A stretch of 64,000 nucleotides of DNA from Arcicella rigui (GCF_034929435.1 NZ_JAYFUM010000001.1:372001-436000), one strand, 5' to 3'. Shown: positions 1 to 8,898, counted from the first letter of the stretch. A program made the numbers and translations. Notes: generated from the sequence alone by a model not told the origin.

Positions 1-160
1 TGCTAAGATTTTCTTTGCGTTTTGACCATTGGTTTTCACCATCTTGTACTGTTTCCAGACGGATGTTGAAGGTCATTACATTAATTTTTTGCTGCGAAAA
101 ACTGCTAAATGCACTTGCTAGAACAAGCATTAGCAGAAAAGAAGACATTAAAACTTTCAT
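1..160 (-). CDS. Endonuclease/exonuclease/phosphatase family protein, N-terminal fragment
   Basis: This reading frame starts at an ATG (158-160) and runs off the left edge of the window, so only about 53 residues are visible. Residues 1-23 form a signal peptide ending near SFSQQ. Next comes INVMTFNIRLETVQDGENQW, the first strand and metal-site region typical of secreted Bacteroidota members of the endonuclease/exonuclease/phosphatase superfamily (usual start VMTFNIRYDNPNDGEN). In full-length members the Asn of FNIR helps bind the divalent metal. The substrate, nucleic acid or a phosphoester, cannot be told from this piece. The family is probable; the specific function is unknown. Confidence 0.75.
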   Translation of the reverse strand, partial: MKVLMSSFLLMLVLASAFSSFSQQKINVMTFNIRLETVQDGENQWSKRKENLS

Positions 161-318
161 TAGTTAAGGGATTATTTTTTAAAACTACTGATTTATCATA
201 ATAGGCTTGCCCTGATGTTAGTAAAATTTATGTAAAAATATAGGGAGAAAAGAAGTGTTTAGACGAAAGATGCAAGACTAAGGATTGGAGAGTCCGTTTA
301 AAAATCTAATTTCCAACA

Positions 319-525
319 TCACAAATCCGAAATCGCTTTCAGTTCTTCCAGACAAGTATTACACAAACAAGCTCCGTCAAATTCCCATTGACTGAGGTCG
401 GCTATGTATTCTATTTGTTTTTTTGTGAGGTTTACTATCATGCAATCGCATTCCAAAATGTTGTTTACTTTGCAGATAAACACTTTTTGGCATCTGGGAC
501 AACTTTCTTGAGCGTGTTTTTCCAT
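319..525 (-). CDS. Cysteine-rich CWC family small protein
   Basis: A 68-residue soluble protein with three cysteine groups: CPRCQKVFIC near residues 9-18, CDC at 26-28 and CLCNTC at 53-58. The spacing fits the Cys_rich_CWC family, small probable zinc-binding proteins of unknown role. It lies 33 bases upstream of the ABC exporter stop codon and on the same strand, so it may be co-transcribed behind the exporter. The ATG is the only good start and begins MEKHAQESCPRC, as in other family members. The fold and zinc binding are inferred from the cysteine pattern alone. Confidence 0.7.
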   Translation of the reverse strand: MEKHAQESCPRCQKVFICKVNNILECDCMIVNLTKKQIEYIADLSQWEFDGACLCNTCLEELKAISDL

Positions 526-558
526 TAATTTTTTACGTTTGGAAACTCGTTTTACTGT

Positions 559-2394
559 CTATACTTCTTGCATACTGTTTAGTTTTTTGTAAAAACCATT
601 TTCATTTGCCAAAAGCTCGTTATGCGTACCTCTTTCCACAATTTTACCTTGATTGATGACCAAAATTTCATCTGCGTGTTGAATCGTACTGAGTCTGTGA
701 GCAATTACCAAAGTGGTGCGGTTTTTCATCAAGTGCGTCAAGGCTTCTTGTACCAATTTTTCTGATTCCGTATCTAAGGCAGAAGTGGCTTCGTCCAAAA
801 TTAAAATCGGAGGGTTTTTCAAAACAGCTCTTGCGATACTCAAACGCTGGCGTTGTCCGCCCGACAAACGTCCGCCACGGTCGCCAATAAAAGTTTGATA
901 GCCATCAGACAATTGTGAAATGTATTGATGAGCATTCGCAATCTTAGCAGCTTCTTCAATTTGAGCATCCGTCGCCTCTGAACCGAAAGTAATATTATTT
1001 GCAACGGTATCATTAAACAAAATAGATTCCTGTGTAACGATACCAATTTGCTTACTCAAAGAAGCCAATTGAATCTGTTTTAATTCAATGCCGTCCATCA
1101 AAATTTGTCCTTCCGTCGGGTCGTAAAATCTTGGAACAAGGTCTGCAAGCGTTGATTTCCCTCCGCCCGAAGTACCCACCAAAGCAATAGTTTTGCCTTT
1201 TTGGATTTTAAAAGAAATATTATCCAATACTTTTCTTCCTTCTTGGTATTCAAAACTTACGTTTTTAAATTCTATTTCCTCTTTAAATTCTGGTAAAACC
1301 ACTGCATTTTCAGCATCTTGAATTTCGGGAACAGTATCAATCAATTTCAAGATTCTTTCTGCCGAAGCAATACCTCTTTGCACACCGCTGAAAGCATCCG
1401 CAATTACTTTAGCTGGACGCATCACTTGCGAAAACAGAATGATAAATGAAATAAAAGTAGAGGCACTTAGGCTTTCGTCGTTGTTAATTACCAACGAACC
1501 GCCATATAGTAAAATACCTGCAATCACGGTTACGCCCAAGGCTTCGGAAACTGGCGAAGTCATTTCTTGGCGATACACCATTTTTAGTACTGCGGCTTTG
1601 TAGCTATAATTTTCAGTTTTGAAACGCTCGGCAACTACCTTTTCGGCATTAAATCCTTTTACGATTCTCATGCCTCCGAATACTTCATCAAGAGTGCTAA
1701 TCATCGCTCCTTGTTTTTCTTGTACATCTCTGGCTGCACGGCGTAATCTTCGGCTGATTGTGGCAATTACTCCGCCCGAAATGGGCAAAATCAAGAGTGA
1801 AAAAAGCGTTAGTTTCACCGACATATTAAACAAAAACACAAAGTACATCACCAAAGTAAATACTTCTTTGAAGCTCGCCGTGAAAGCTCGTCCAACCGAA
1901 TTTTCTACTTCTTGTACATCCGTGGTGAGGTGTGCCATCAAGTTTCCTTTGCGTTCGTTATTGAAAAAACCAAAGTGAAGATTCAAGGTTTTTTCAAAAA
2001 TTGCTTGTCGCAACGAAGCAATCGTTTGTGCTTCTACGGTTTTTAAAATTCTCTGAGAAAAGTATCTGAAAATATTTGAACAGACTACCGAAATAACAAT
2101 GGCGATACAGGCAAACTGCAAAGCTCCCATTCGTCCGTACAAAGAAACGATTTGATAGAAGTAATAATTAAAAATTTCTTTGAAGTAATCCGATTCTAAA
2201 GAAAAAGCAGGCTTGTGACTAAACTTTTGAAAATCAGTAATTTGTACTTTGTCGAAGAGTACATCTAAAAGCGGAATCAACAATGTAAAATTGAGAATAC
2301 CAAACAAACTTGCCAATAACGAAAGAATAAAATATGGAAATGCGAAGGCTCTCAGAGACTCGGCATATTGGAGAATACGAAGATAAGTTTTCAA
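559..2394 (-). CDS. MsbA-like ABC exporter (fused membrane and ATPase domains)
   Basis: A 611-residue half-transporter of the ABCB/MsbA type. The first about 340 residues carry six hydrophobic helices (ABC transmembrane type 1 domain). The C-terminal 250 residues are the nucleotide-binding domain, with Walker A GTSGGGKST near residues 407-415, signature LSGGQRQRLSIARA, Walker B ILILDEATSALD and the H-loop VIAHRLSTI. In this family a homodimer flips lipid A or other lipids across the inner membrane; the substrate cannot be decided from sequence. Length is normal. A TAnnTTTG-like element lies about 45 bases upstream. A small Cys-rich gene follows on the same strand. Confidence 0.9.
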   Translation of the reverse strand: MKTYLRILQYAESLRAFAFPYFILSLLASLFGILNFTLLIPLLDVLFDKVQITDFQKFSHKPAFSLESDYFKEIFNYYFYQIVSLYGRMGALQFACIAIVISVVCSNIFRYFSQRILKTVEAQTIASLRQAIFEKTLNLHFGFFNNERKGNLMAHLTTDVQEVENSVGRAFTASFKEVFTLVMYFVFLFNMSVKLTLFSLLILPISGGVIATISRRLRRAARDVQEKQGAMISTLDEVFGGMRIVKGFNAEKVVAERFKTENYSYKAAVLKMVYRQEMTSPVSEALGVTVIAGILLYGGSLVINNDESLSASTFISFIILFSQVMRPAKVIADAFSGVQRGIASAERILKLIDTVPEIQDAENAVVLPEFKEEIEFKNVSFEYQEGRKVLDNISFKIQKGKTIALVGTSGGGKSTLADLVPRFYDPTEGQILMDGIELKQIQLASLSKQIGIVTQESILFNDTVANNITFGSEATDAQIEEAAKIANAHQYISQLSDGYQTFIGDRGGRLSGGQRQRLSIARAVLKNPPILILDEATSALDTESEKLVQEALTHLMKNRTTLVIAHRLSTIQHADEILVINQGKIVERGTHNELLANENGFYKKLNSMQEV

Positions 2395-2890
2395 TGAAAA
2401 TTGTTTCAGCGTTGAAAAAAAAGCAAATACAAGAGTACAAATTTAGTAAAAATGTATTCACTATTTCTTTGTGTGAAAATATCTGTATATATACTACTTG
2501 AAGGAATAAGTGAAAATCACTAAATTGTCAATCTTAAATACTAATTTTGTGAAGAAGCCTAAAGGCTTTGAAACCTCTTTGTGAATATTAATTGCTTTTA
2601 TGAAAACTTTGATACGATTACCTTTTCCTTTAATGAGGTCAGGGCTTTATTGCTTAGAATTTATTTTCTATTTTACAAAACTGAAGGTTCGCCAGAACCC
2701 AATTTTTCAATGGAATTTTTCACGTAATTCCATCCTGTCTTTCTATTGTATCAATTCCAACTTTCAAGAGCGATTAAACGTCTGTTATAGCACTTAGCGG
2801 TCATTTTTCAAGTTTTATACCCTAAAACTTGTTGATGGTCGAAAGAAAAATGGCTTAAAAATAAACTCTCAATTAAAAATTGCTTTTGAA
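2395..2890. other. 496-base intergenic stretch without a convincing gene
   Basis: This lies between the divergent exporter and GT87 genes. It holds one candidate -7 element for the exporter (2438-2445) and, on the + strand, TAATTTTG at 2542-2549 followed by a short hairpin (AAGCC/GGCTT, 2555-2568). A 65-codon open frame at 2600-2797 has no recognisable homology or domain. I see no RNA gene here. Confidence 0.5.
2438..2445 (-). promoter_or_regulatory. Candidate -7 element for the ABC exporter
   Basis: The minus strand reads TAAATTTG, matching the Bacteroidota consensus TAnnTTTG, 44 bases before the exporter start. No TTG (-33) element is visible at the usual spacing, so this is only a candidate. 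Confidence 0.3.
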
Positions 2891-4075
2891 ATGACGTTTT
2901 CTGTATTAAAAGACAAACAAAAAGTTTTTACCTTTTTATGGTTTTTTACACCTGCCCTTGCTGGATTTTTGAAAGGAAGATTAGGGGAAGTAAATAATTA
3001 TAAAATTTTTAAAGGAGTGTTTCATCATTTAGTAGATGGACAAAATTTGTATAGTCTTTACCCTCAAGAGTATTTTGATTGTAACCACTACGGCCCCGTT
3101 TTTAGTTTAATCATCATGCCATTTACTTTTCTTCCAGATATAATTGGCATCCCTCTTTGGAACTGTTTACAAGCTTATGCTCTTTACAGAGCTTTGTTAC
3201 TTTTACCCATCAAACCAACTTATCAATGGATTGTATTGGCCTTGTGTTTGGTCGATTTGAATACTTCTGCACACAGTGCTCAGGTAAATCCGACAGTTGT
3301 AGCTTTTATCATTTTATCTTGGTATTTCGTCAAGAAAGACCAAGTGATTTGGGCAACTTTGTTTGTGATGATTGGGGCTTTTGTAAAACTTTACGGAATT
3401 GTAGGCTTGGCTTTTTGGGTATTTTCAGAAAGTAAACTGAAATACATTGCTTATACTTTTTTCTGGGTAATTGTACTTTTGTTGCTACCGATGCTCATTA
3501 GTTCTCCTTCGTTTGTATTACATTCTTATTTGGATTGGTATAATAGTTTGGTAGAAAAAAACCTTCAAAATCAGGAAGTTGTCAACGGAATGGGTGCAAG
3601 TATGCAGGACGTTTCGTTGATGGGATTAGTAAGAAGAATCGGCGGTTTTCCACATCTTTCAAATCTGTTTTTTCTTATTCCAGGATTGATCTTACAGGTA
3701 CTTCCTTTACTGAGATTCAAACAATACTCAAGCCTGATTTTTCAATTAAGATATCTGGCTTCTTTAGCGATTTTTGTCGTTATTTTTTCCTCTTCATCCG
3801 AATCTCCCACTTTTATTATAGCAGTGGCAGGTGTGGCTATTTGGTTCGTTAGCCAAGACTATCCTATACAAAAATGGGTGTGGGTTTTACTGTTCAATGT
3901 AGTACTTGTTACTTCACTTACGGCTACCGATATTTTTCCCAATTGGCTACGGATGAAAATTATTCTTTACTCAATTAAAGCCTTTCCATGTTGCTTGGTT
4001 TGGTTTGCTTGTATATATCAACTCTTATTAGATGAAATCTCAGAATTTAAAACATTATGGCTCAATCAAGATTAA
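2891..4075 (+). CDS. Glycosyltransferase family 87 membrane protein
   Basis: A 394-residue polytopic membrane protein with about ten hydrophobic segments. It matches the GT87/DUF2029 family (polyprenyl-phosphate-sugar dependent mannosyltransferases, GT-C fold). Visible hallmarks are the early acidic loop after the first helix, the HYGPVFSLIIMPF segment around residues 77-90, the short QVNPTVVAFIILSW helix and the AFVKLYGIVGLAFW segment. It probably adds a sugar to a lipid-linked or surface glycan at the outer face of the inner membrane. Its last 19 bases overlap the next gene, a GT2 that could make the polyprenyl-phosphate sugar donor, so the two probably work together. Confidence 0.75.
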   Translation: MTFSVLKDKQKVFTFLWFFTPALAGFLKGRLGEVNNYKIFKGVFHHLVDGQNLYSLYPQEYFDCNHYGPVFSLIIMPFTFLPDIIGIPLWNCLQAYALYRALLLLPIKPTYQWIVLALCLVDLNTSAHSAQVNPTVVAFIILSWYFVKKDQVIWATLFVMIGAFVKLYGIVGLAFWVFSESKLKYIAYTFFWVIVLLLLPMLISSPSFVLHSYLDWYNSLVEKNLQNQEVVNGMGASMQDVSLMGLVRRIGGFPHLSNLFFLIPGLILQVLPLLRFKQYSSLIFQLRYLASLAIFVVIFSSSSESPTFIIAVAGVAIWFVSQDYPIQKWVWVLLFNVVLVTSLTATDIFPNWLRMKIILYSIKAFPCCLVWFACIYQLLLDEISEFKTLWLNQD

Positions 4076-5016
4076 ACATTTGTATCCTCACGGCGGCATA
4101 CAATGAGGGCGAAAACCTATTGGTTTTTTACCATGCCGTAAAAAATGTGATTGATAAATTACCTTACCACTTTGAATTTTGCTTTGTCAATGACGGAAGT
4201 AAAGATGATACGCTTGCCGTTATCAGAACGTTGGCAAAAAAAGATGAATCGGTAAAGTATCTTTCTTTCTCAAGAAATTTTGGGCAACAAGTAGCTTTAA
4301 AAGCTGGGATTGATTCTATCAATGCGGATGCCATTATTATGATGGACAGCGACTTACAGCATCCAGCAGAAATGATTCCTGATTTGATAGATTTGTGGCT
4401 TAGAAAACAAGTAAACATGGTAAATACTTTGCGTGAAGAAGACCAAGAATTATCATGGTTTAAAAGAAAATCAAGCAAAGGTTTTTATCAAGTATTGAAT
4501 AAAATCAGTGATTTGAAATTAGAACCCGGACAAGCAGACTTCCGTTTGATTGACCGACAAGTGGCTCAAACACTTCGAAATTCTAAAGAACAAGATGTAT
4601 TTCTAAGAGGTATGATTCAATGGATTGGTTTCGACCAAGCTACTATCAAGTACAAAGCCAATAAGCGTATTGCAGGCGAAAGCAAATATACTTTTTCAAA
4701 AATGATGCGTTTGGCTTTGGCTGGCATTACGTCTTTTAGTATAAAGCCTTTATACACAGCTATTTATATCGGATTCTTTTTTGCTTTGCTGTCGTTTTTA
4801 TACTTGCCTTATGTGGTTTATAGTTTTGCTGTTGGGAAGGCTGTTGACGGTTGGGCATCCATCTTGATGACGATTGCTTTCTTTGGCGGACTAAATTTAA
4901 TGGTAATGGGCGTTTTGGGCATTTATATCGGAAAGATTTTGATTCAAAATAAAGAGCGTCCTTTGTATATTATTCAAGAACAAAATATTTATGAAAACAG
5001 CCTTGTTGAGTTTTGA
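4057..5016 (+). CDS. Family 2 glycosyltransferase, GtrB/DPM1-like polyprenyl-phosphate type
   Basis: A 319-residue protein with an N-terminal GT-A domain followed by two C-terminal membrane helices (about residues 230-255 and 265-290). Nucleotide-sugar motifs are visible: AAYNEGENL, FVNDGSKDDT, the metal-binding MMDSDLQHP near residue 92, and QADFRLIDRQV. The AGESKYTFSKMMRLA stretch before the helices is typical of GtrB/ArnC/DPM-like enzymes, which charge undecaprenyl phosphate with a sugar at the cytoplasmic face. It overlaps GT87 by 19 bases and the deacetylase by 26 bases, so the three form one translationally coupled unit. The donor sugar is unknown. Confidence 0.85.
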   Translation: MAQSRLNICILTAAYNEGENLLVFYHAVKNVIDKLPYHFEFCFVNDGSKDDTLAVIRTLAKKDESVKYLSFSRNFGQQVALKAGIDSINADAIIMMDSDLQHPAEMIPDLIDLWLRKQVNMVNTLREEDQELSWFKRKSSKGFYQVLNKISDLKLEPGQADFRLIDRQVAQTLRNSKEQDVFLRGMIQWIGFDQATIKYKANKRIAGESKYTFSKMMRLALAGITSFSIKPLYTAIYIGFFFALLSFLYLPYVVYSFAVGKAVDGWASILMTIAFFGGLNLMVMGVLGIYIGKILIQNKERPLYIIQEQNIYENSLVEF

Positions 5017-5782
5017 TGTAGAAGAATTTGATATGCCTTTTGAATACGGAGGAAAGCCCGAAATGCAAGAGCAAATCGCTACTTCGTATCAAGGTTTACA
5101 ATCTATTACTTCTGTTTTGGAAAAGTACAATGCCACTGCAACGTTTTATTGCACGGGCGTTTATGCTTTGGCAAAAACCGAACAAATAAGAGATTTGAGC
5201 CAAAAGCATGAAATTGCTTCGCACAATCATTATCATTCAAGTCATAAAAAAGAGGATTTGAGTACTTCTAAAGCTATTTTAGAAAACATTACTCAACAAG
5301 AAGTAGTAGGTTTCAGAATGCCAAGAATGGCTCCTGTTTCGGATGCCGATTTGCTGGAAGCGGGTTATTTGTACAATGCGTCTATCAATCCGACTTATTT
5401 GCCAGGACGATACGATTACCGACATATTTCTCGTACTTACTTTACTCAGAATGATTTAATTCACTTTCCAGCTTCGGTTTCACCTGCTTGGCGTGTGCCT
5501 TTATTTTGGATTGCTTTTCATAATTTTCCTTTGTCGTACTTTTTTTATTTATGCAAAAAAGTAGTGGAGGCAGACGGCTACTTGCATTTATACTTTCATC
5601 CTTGGGAATTTACCGATTATACAGCTTTACCCAACGGAGCGAAGTATCCATTTTATTTGCACAGAAATAACGGCAAAAAAATGTTGGAGCGATTTGATAA
5701 GCTAATGGCTTTTTTACAAAAAGAAGGTTTTGAATTTAAAACGACTAAAGATTTTCTGATTCCTTCAGTTTCGCATATTTAA
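4991..5782 (+). CDS. Polysaccharide deacetylase (NodB homology)
   Basis: A 263-residue protein with no signal peptide. NodB-domain motifs are visible: FDVEEFD at residues 8-14 (catalytic Asp and metal Asp region), the H-x3-H metal motif in ASHNHYHSSH near residues 77-86, GFRMPRMAP for motif 3, and LHLYFHPWEF toward the C-terminus. The DVE start and HPWE end resemble the deacetylases of exopolysaccharide clusters. It likely removes N-acetyl groups from a glycan or lipid-linked glycan made by the two overlapping upstream glycosyltransferases. Its 3' end overlaps the convergent GT2 gene by 38 bases. Confidence 0.85.
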   Translation: MKTALLSFDVEEFDMPFEYGGKPEMQEQIATSYQGLQSITSVLEKYNATATFYCTGVYALAKTEQIRDLSQKHEIASHNHYHSSHKKEDLSTSKAILENITQQEVVGFRMPRMAPVSDADLLEAGYLYNASINPTYLPGRYDYRHISRTYFTQNDLIHFPASVSPAWRVPLFWIAFHNFPLSYFFYLCKKVVEADGYLHLYFHPWEFTDYTALPNGAKYPFYLHRNNGKKMLERFDKLMAFLQKEGFEFKTTKDFLIPSVSHI

Positions 5783-6488
5783 TGACGGGGTTCATCGCCG
5801 AGAGCAATGCCCACATAAAACCAGCGTAGCCATCTAAACAGGCGGCTTTTAGGAAGTAAATTTTTAAGAAAGTAATCGGGAAACGCAAAACGATGGTTGA
5901 AACGGAAGCTCTCTTCCCACGTTCGGCCAACGTTTTTGCTCCGAGAGAAGTATATTTATTGAATTTATTGAAGTAATCTGTCAAATCACGGTAGCTATCG
6001 TGTAAAATGTGATTTGCTAACACGCCAATTTTACCTTGTATTTCTACACTTTCATGAACGTGTTCGGTATTCCAATTGCCAAAATTTCGGTTGAAAAGCC
6101 GTAGAGTAAGTCTTTTGTACTCGCCACTAAAACGTAATAATTTACCCAAAAAAATTAAAGAACGGGGAATTTTAAAAGCTTGAAATTCAGTATTTTCAAG
6201 CGATAATTTTTGAATTTCATTCTGCAATTCATCACTCAAAATTTCATCATCATCCAAGGAAAGAATCCAATCATTTGAGGCTTGTAAAGTGGCAAAATTT
6301 TTCTGCACACCATAATTATCAAACTTTCGATAAATTACTTTTGCTTTAAATTGTTCAGCAATCGCAAGCGTTTTATCAGTACTTCCAGAATCTACCATCA
6401 CAATTTCATCAGCCCAAGTAAGGGCTTCAAGTACTTTTGTTAATGTTTTTTCAGAATTGAAAGTAATCAGAACAACGCTAATTTTCAT
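5745..6488 (-). CDS. WaaE/KdtX-like family 2 glycosyltransferase
   Basis: A 247-residue cytoplasmic GT-A enzyme. Motifs VVLITFNSEKTL, EIVMVDSGSTDKT and ILSLDDDEILSDEL (DDDE metal site near residue 78) match the WaaE/KdtX subgroup, which adds glucose to the lipopolysaccharide inner core. HVHESVEIQGKIG in the middle is also characteristic of that group. A hydrophobic C-terminal stretch may associate with the membrane. It follows nuoC by 15 bases on the same strand, but the proximity probably reflects operon arrangement rather than shared function. Its stop region overlaps the convergent deacetylase. The acceptor sugar is unknown. Confidence 0.8.
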   Translation of the reverse strand: MKISVVLITFNSEKTLTKVLEALTWADEIVMVDSGSTDKTLAIAEQFKAKVIYRKFDNYGVQKNFATLQASNDWILSLDDDEILSDELQNEIQKLSLENTEFQAFKIPRSLIFLGKLLRFSGEYKRLTLRLFNRNFGNWNTEHVHESVEIQGKIGVLANHILHDSYRDLTDYFNKFNKYTSLGAKTLAERGKRASVSTIVLRFPITFLKIYFLKAACLDGYAGFMWALLSAMNPVIKYAKLKESENL

Positions 6489-6503
6489 GGTTTTGGTTTG
6501 AAA

Positions 6504-6998
6504 TCAGTACTTTACTTGAATGCCGTGGTAATATTCTTGTGCTTGATAATCTTTTCTGAGCGGATGCCCGTCCCAGTCTTCTGGCAACAGGATTCTTCGT
6601 AAATCTGGATGCCCCACAAAGTTGATTCCTACCAAGTCAAAAGCTTCTCTTTCGTGCCAATCAGCCGTTTTCCAAACATTACTTACTGTTGGTACTTCGG
6701 GTAATGCTTCGCCTTTTTCACTTCTTGGAAAAACCACTTTCAGCATCAATTTATGTTCGTAGGGAATGGAGTATAAATTGTAAATGACTTCCATCGTAGC
6801 CTTTTCAACGCCATTGTCCAAGCCCGTCAAGCACGAAAGCATATCAAAATAACATTCTTCATGTTCAAGCATCAATTGACAAACCTCCGCAATTTTTTGG
6901 GTAGGCACAGTAATACTTTGCTGGTCGGCTTGAAGAATGATTCCTTCTCCGAATTTTTCTACAAGAATATTTTTAAATTTTTCTGTTGACATCTTCAT
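6504..6998 (-). CDS. nuoC: NADH-quinone oxidoreductase subunit C
   Basis: A 164-residue protein of the complex I 30-kDa subunit family, part of the peripheral arm next to NuoB and NuoD. The family signature is clear in the second half: WHEREAFDLVGINFVGHPDL followed by RRILLPEDWDGHPLRKDY, the latter the most conserved stretch of NuoC. Length is normal for unfused NuoC; it is not the NuoCD fusion. The start overlaps the nuoB stop by one base, so the two are translationally coupled. An in-frame ATG two codons downstream is an alternative start. No nuoD follows; the next gene is a glycosyltransferase. Confidence 0.95.
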   Translation of the reverse strand: MKMSTEKFKNILVEKFGEGIILQADQQSITVPTQKIAEVCQLMLEHEECYFDMLSCLTGLDNGVEKATMEVIYNLYSIPYEHKLMLKVVFPRSEKGEALPEVPTVSNVWKTADWHEREAFDLVGINFVGHPDLRRILLPEDWDGHPLRKDYQAQEYYHGIQVKY

Positions 6999-7552
6999 TA
7001 AGCATTTAAGGCAAAGGCTGGTTTTTGATTTCTGGCTTCTTCCTCTTCCATAGCCAAAAGAGCTTTTGGAGCGACCAAACTTTCGTTTCTAATCTTTTCT
7101 TGTAATTTCAAAAATCCACCAATCAAAGCCTCTGGTCGGGGCGGACAACCCGGCACGTAAACATCTACGGGAATGATTCTGTCAACACCTTTTACCACAT
7201 GATAACCGTGTTCCCAGTAAGGCCCGCCACAGTTTGAGCAACTTCCCATCGAAATCACATAGCGTGGTTCGGGCATTTGTTCGTAAAGGCGACGAATTCT
7301 ATCCGCCATTTTGAAAGTAACTGTTCCTGCTACAATCATCACGTCCGACTGGCGTGGCGAAGGTCTCGGAAAAACCCCAAAACGGTCTAAATCATAGCCA
7401 GAAGCCATCGTTTGCATCATTTCAATGGCACAGCAAGCCAAGCCAAAGCCCATAGGCCAAAGCGAACTTAGACGAGCCCAGTTGATGAAATCATCCACTT
7501 TCGTGATAACGACGCCACCTTCATTGAATTTTTGGTCGAGTAATCCTTGCAT
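6998..7552 (-). CDS. nuoB: NADH-quinone oxidoreductase subunit B
   Basis: A 184-residue complex I subunit that binds the terminal 4Fe-4S cluster N2 and passes electrons to quinone. Cluster ligands are visible: the adjacent Cys pair at residues 40-41 (LACCAIEMM), Cys105 (GSCSNCGG) and Cys136 (PGCPPRP). FPRPSPRQSDVMIVAG is the family block between them. The gene is first of a nuoB-nuoC-glycosyltransferase unit. The rest of the nuo set is not in the window, and no nuoA lies upstream, where a terminator and an FAD oxidoreductase gene are found. A candidate -7 box lies 41 bases before the start. Confidence 0.97.
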   Translation of the reverse strand: MQGLLDQKFNEGGVVITKVDDFINWARLSSLWPMGFGLACCAIEMMQTMASGYDLDRFGVFPRPSPRQSDVMIVAGTVTFKMADRIRRLYEQMPEPRYVISMGSCSNCGGPYWEHGYHVVKGVDRIIPVDVYVPGCPPRPEALIGGFLKLQEKIRNESLVAPKALLAMEEEEARNQKPAFALNA

Positions 7553-7592
7553 ACTGATTTAGTTTTTAGGGTAAAAATCTTTTCTCGAATCA

Positions 7593-7600
7593 CAAATTTA
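7593..7600 (-). promoter_or_regulatory. Candidate -7 element for nuoB-nuoC
   Basis: The minus strand reads TAAATTTG, an exact TAnnTTTG match, 41 bases 5' of the nuoB start. No clear -33 TTG is seen. Its position between the upstream terminator and nuoB supports a promoter here. Confidence 0.4.
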
Positions 7601-7656
7601 AGTGTATTTCAGCTTTGAAACCGATTTTTAAAGGAAATAATCCAATAGAAAAAATA

Positions 7657-7714
7657 AAGAGGCTGGTATGATTGCAGTTTTGTTGGCTGTAAACTGTAAT
7701 CATATCAGCCTCTT
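7657..7714 (-). terminator. Rho-independent terminator of the FAD oxidoreductase gene
   Basis: The arms at 7657-7680 and 7691-7714 form a 24-base-pair stem with two G-U pairs and a 10-base loop, 35 bases past the oxidoreductase stop. On the minus strand it is followed by a T-rich run. It separates this gene from nuoB. Confidence 0.85.
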
Positions 7715-7749
7715 GAAGAAGTGCTGAACTTATGTTTTATAATCCGAAA

Positions 7750-8898
7750 TTAAAAAATCTCGCTCACACGTTTACGGCTATAACCTGCTGCCGTTGTCAT
7801 GCCTTTTCCGCCGATGCCTGTTGAAATAAAAATTTTATCTTCAATTTGGTACTCATAAGAACCTCCATCAGCCGTTTGCGAATAATAACCAGCCCAATAA
7901 TTTTGAATTTTCCAGTTTGGTAAAGCCATAATTCTTTTGGCTTCTTTCAGAATTAAATCGTTGATATTCATATCAATTCCTAAAGGCAATTTGGCATTTT
8001 CGTCCACATCAGCGTACTCGTGCGAATCGCCAATAATGATTGAGCCATTTAAAGCCTGTTTAAACAAAATATGAATGCCCCATTCTTTATAAGGCTTTTG
8101 CCATTCGGGCGTTTGTAAATGTTGGTAGGAATTACAAGATTTGAAACTATCGTAGCGACGAATCGAAAGTCCTGATAAAATATTGCCATTTAGTTTTACT
8201 TCTGGTAGCGGATAGGTCTGCATCATATTTAGTTTACAGATTTTCATCCCGCTTTGGTTGAAAATTTCTGGAAACAAAATTTTAAATTCATGTCCGTTGC
8301 AAATAGCTACTTTATCGGCAAATAACTTTTGATTTGTAGCTGTACTTACTTCACAAATACCATTTTTGATTTCGCAATTAATTACAGCCGTATTGTTCAT
8401 AAATACCAAACCAAAATCTTGTATCAACATTTGGCGAACACGATGTACCATCGTTCTGGGTTCAACCGATACTTCTTCTGGAAAGAACAAACCACCTTTG
8501 TAGTATTCAGAATTGAGGTTGGGAAAGCGTTCATAACATGATTTTCTGGAAAGTAGGGTAGAAGAGTACTCTCTGATTTTAAACAAAGCACGAGCTTCTT
8601 CTAAAAGTACCATTTCCTCATCGTCGGAAGCGAAGTAATAAGTACCGTTTTGGCGAGCCGTAATATCAAATTTTGCTTGGATTTTCTTGTAAATGCCCAA
8701 AGATTCTCGACCGTACTCAAACCAAGTATCCAAAGCTTGTCCAGAAGGTACAACTTGTCCGAAATTTCTAACAGTAGCTTCAATCGGCTCAGAATCTTTG
8801 TCGATTAATAAGACCGATTTACCTTGCGAAAGGGCATGAAAAGCATGAAAAGTACCAACATTTCCTGCTCCGATAACGATTAAATCATATTTGTTCAT
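7750..8898 (-). CDS. FAD-dependent oxidoreductase of the phosphonate-associated TIGR03364 type
   Basis: A 382-residue DAO-fold flavoenzyme. The dinucleotide-binding motif VIGAGNVG is at residues 8-15, and GIGGKGMTTAAGYS near the C-terminus closes the FAD site. The specific pattern (ATVRNFGQVVPSGQ near residue 42, YYSQTADGG late) matches the TIGR03364 clade, known to lie next to PhnX-like hydrolases and proposed to deaminate or demethylate an aminophosphonate oxidatively. Here the PhnX-like gene lies 335 bases upstream on the same strand, as expected for that pairing. The exact substrate, such as a hydroxylated or N-methylated aminoethylphosphonate, is inference. Terminated by a strong hairpin. 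Confidence 0.8.
   Translation of the reverse strand: MNKYDLIVIGAGNVGTFHAFHALSQGKSVLLIDKDSEPIEATVRNFGQVVPSGQALDTWFEYGRESLGIYKKIQAKFDITARQNGTYYFASDDEEMVLLEEARALFKIREYSSTLLSRKSCYERFPNLNSEYYKGGLFFPEEVSVEPRTMVHRVRQMLIQDFGLVFMNNTAVINCEIKNGICEVSTATNQKLFADKVAICNGHEFKILFPEIFNQSGMKICKLNMMQTYPLPEVKLNGNILSGLSIRRYDSFKSCNSYQHLQTPEWQKPYKEWGIHILFKQALNGSIIIGDSHEYADVDENAKLPLGIDMNINDLILKEAKRIMALPNWKIQNYWAGYYSQTADGGSYEYQIEDKIFISTGIGGKGMTTAAGYSRKRVSEIF

Noticed and set aside
2600..2797. 65-codon open frame in the exporter/GT87 spacer
   Set aside because: It has no recognisable domain, an odd mixed composition and no neighbour in the same unit. It looks like chance.
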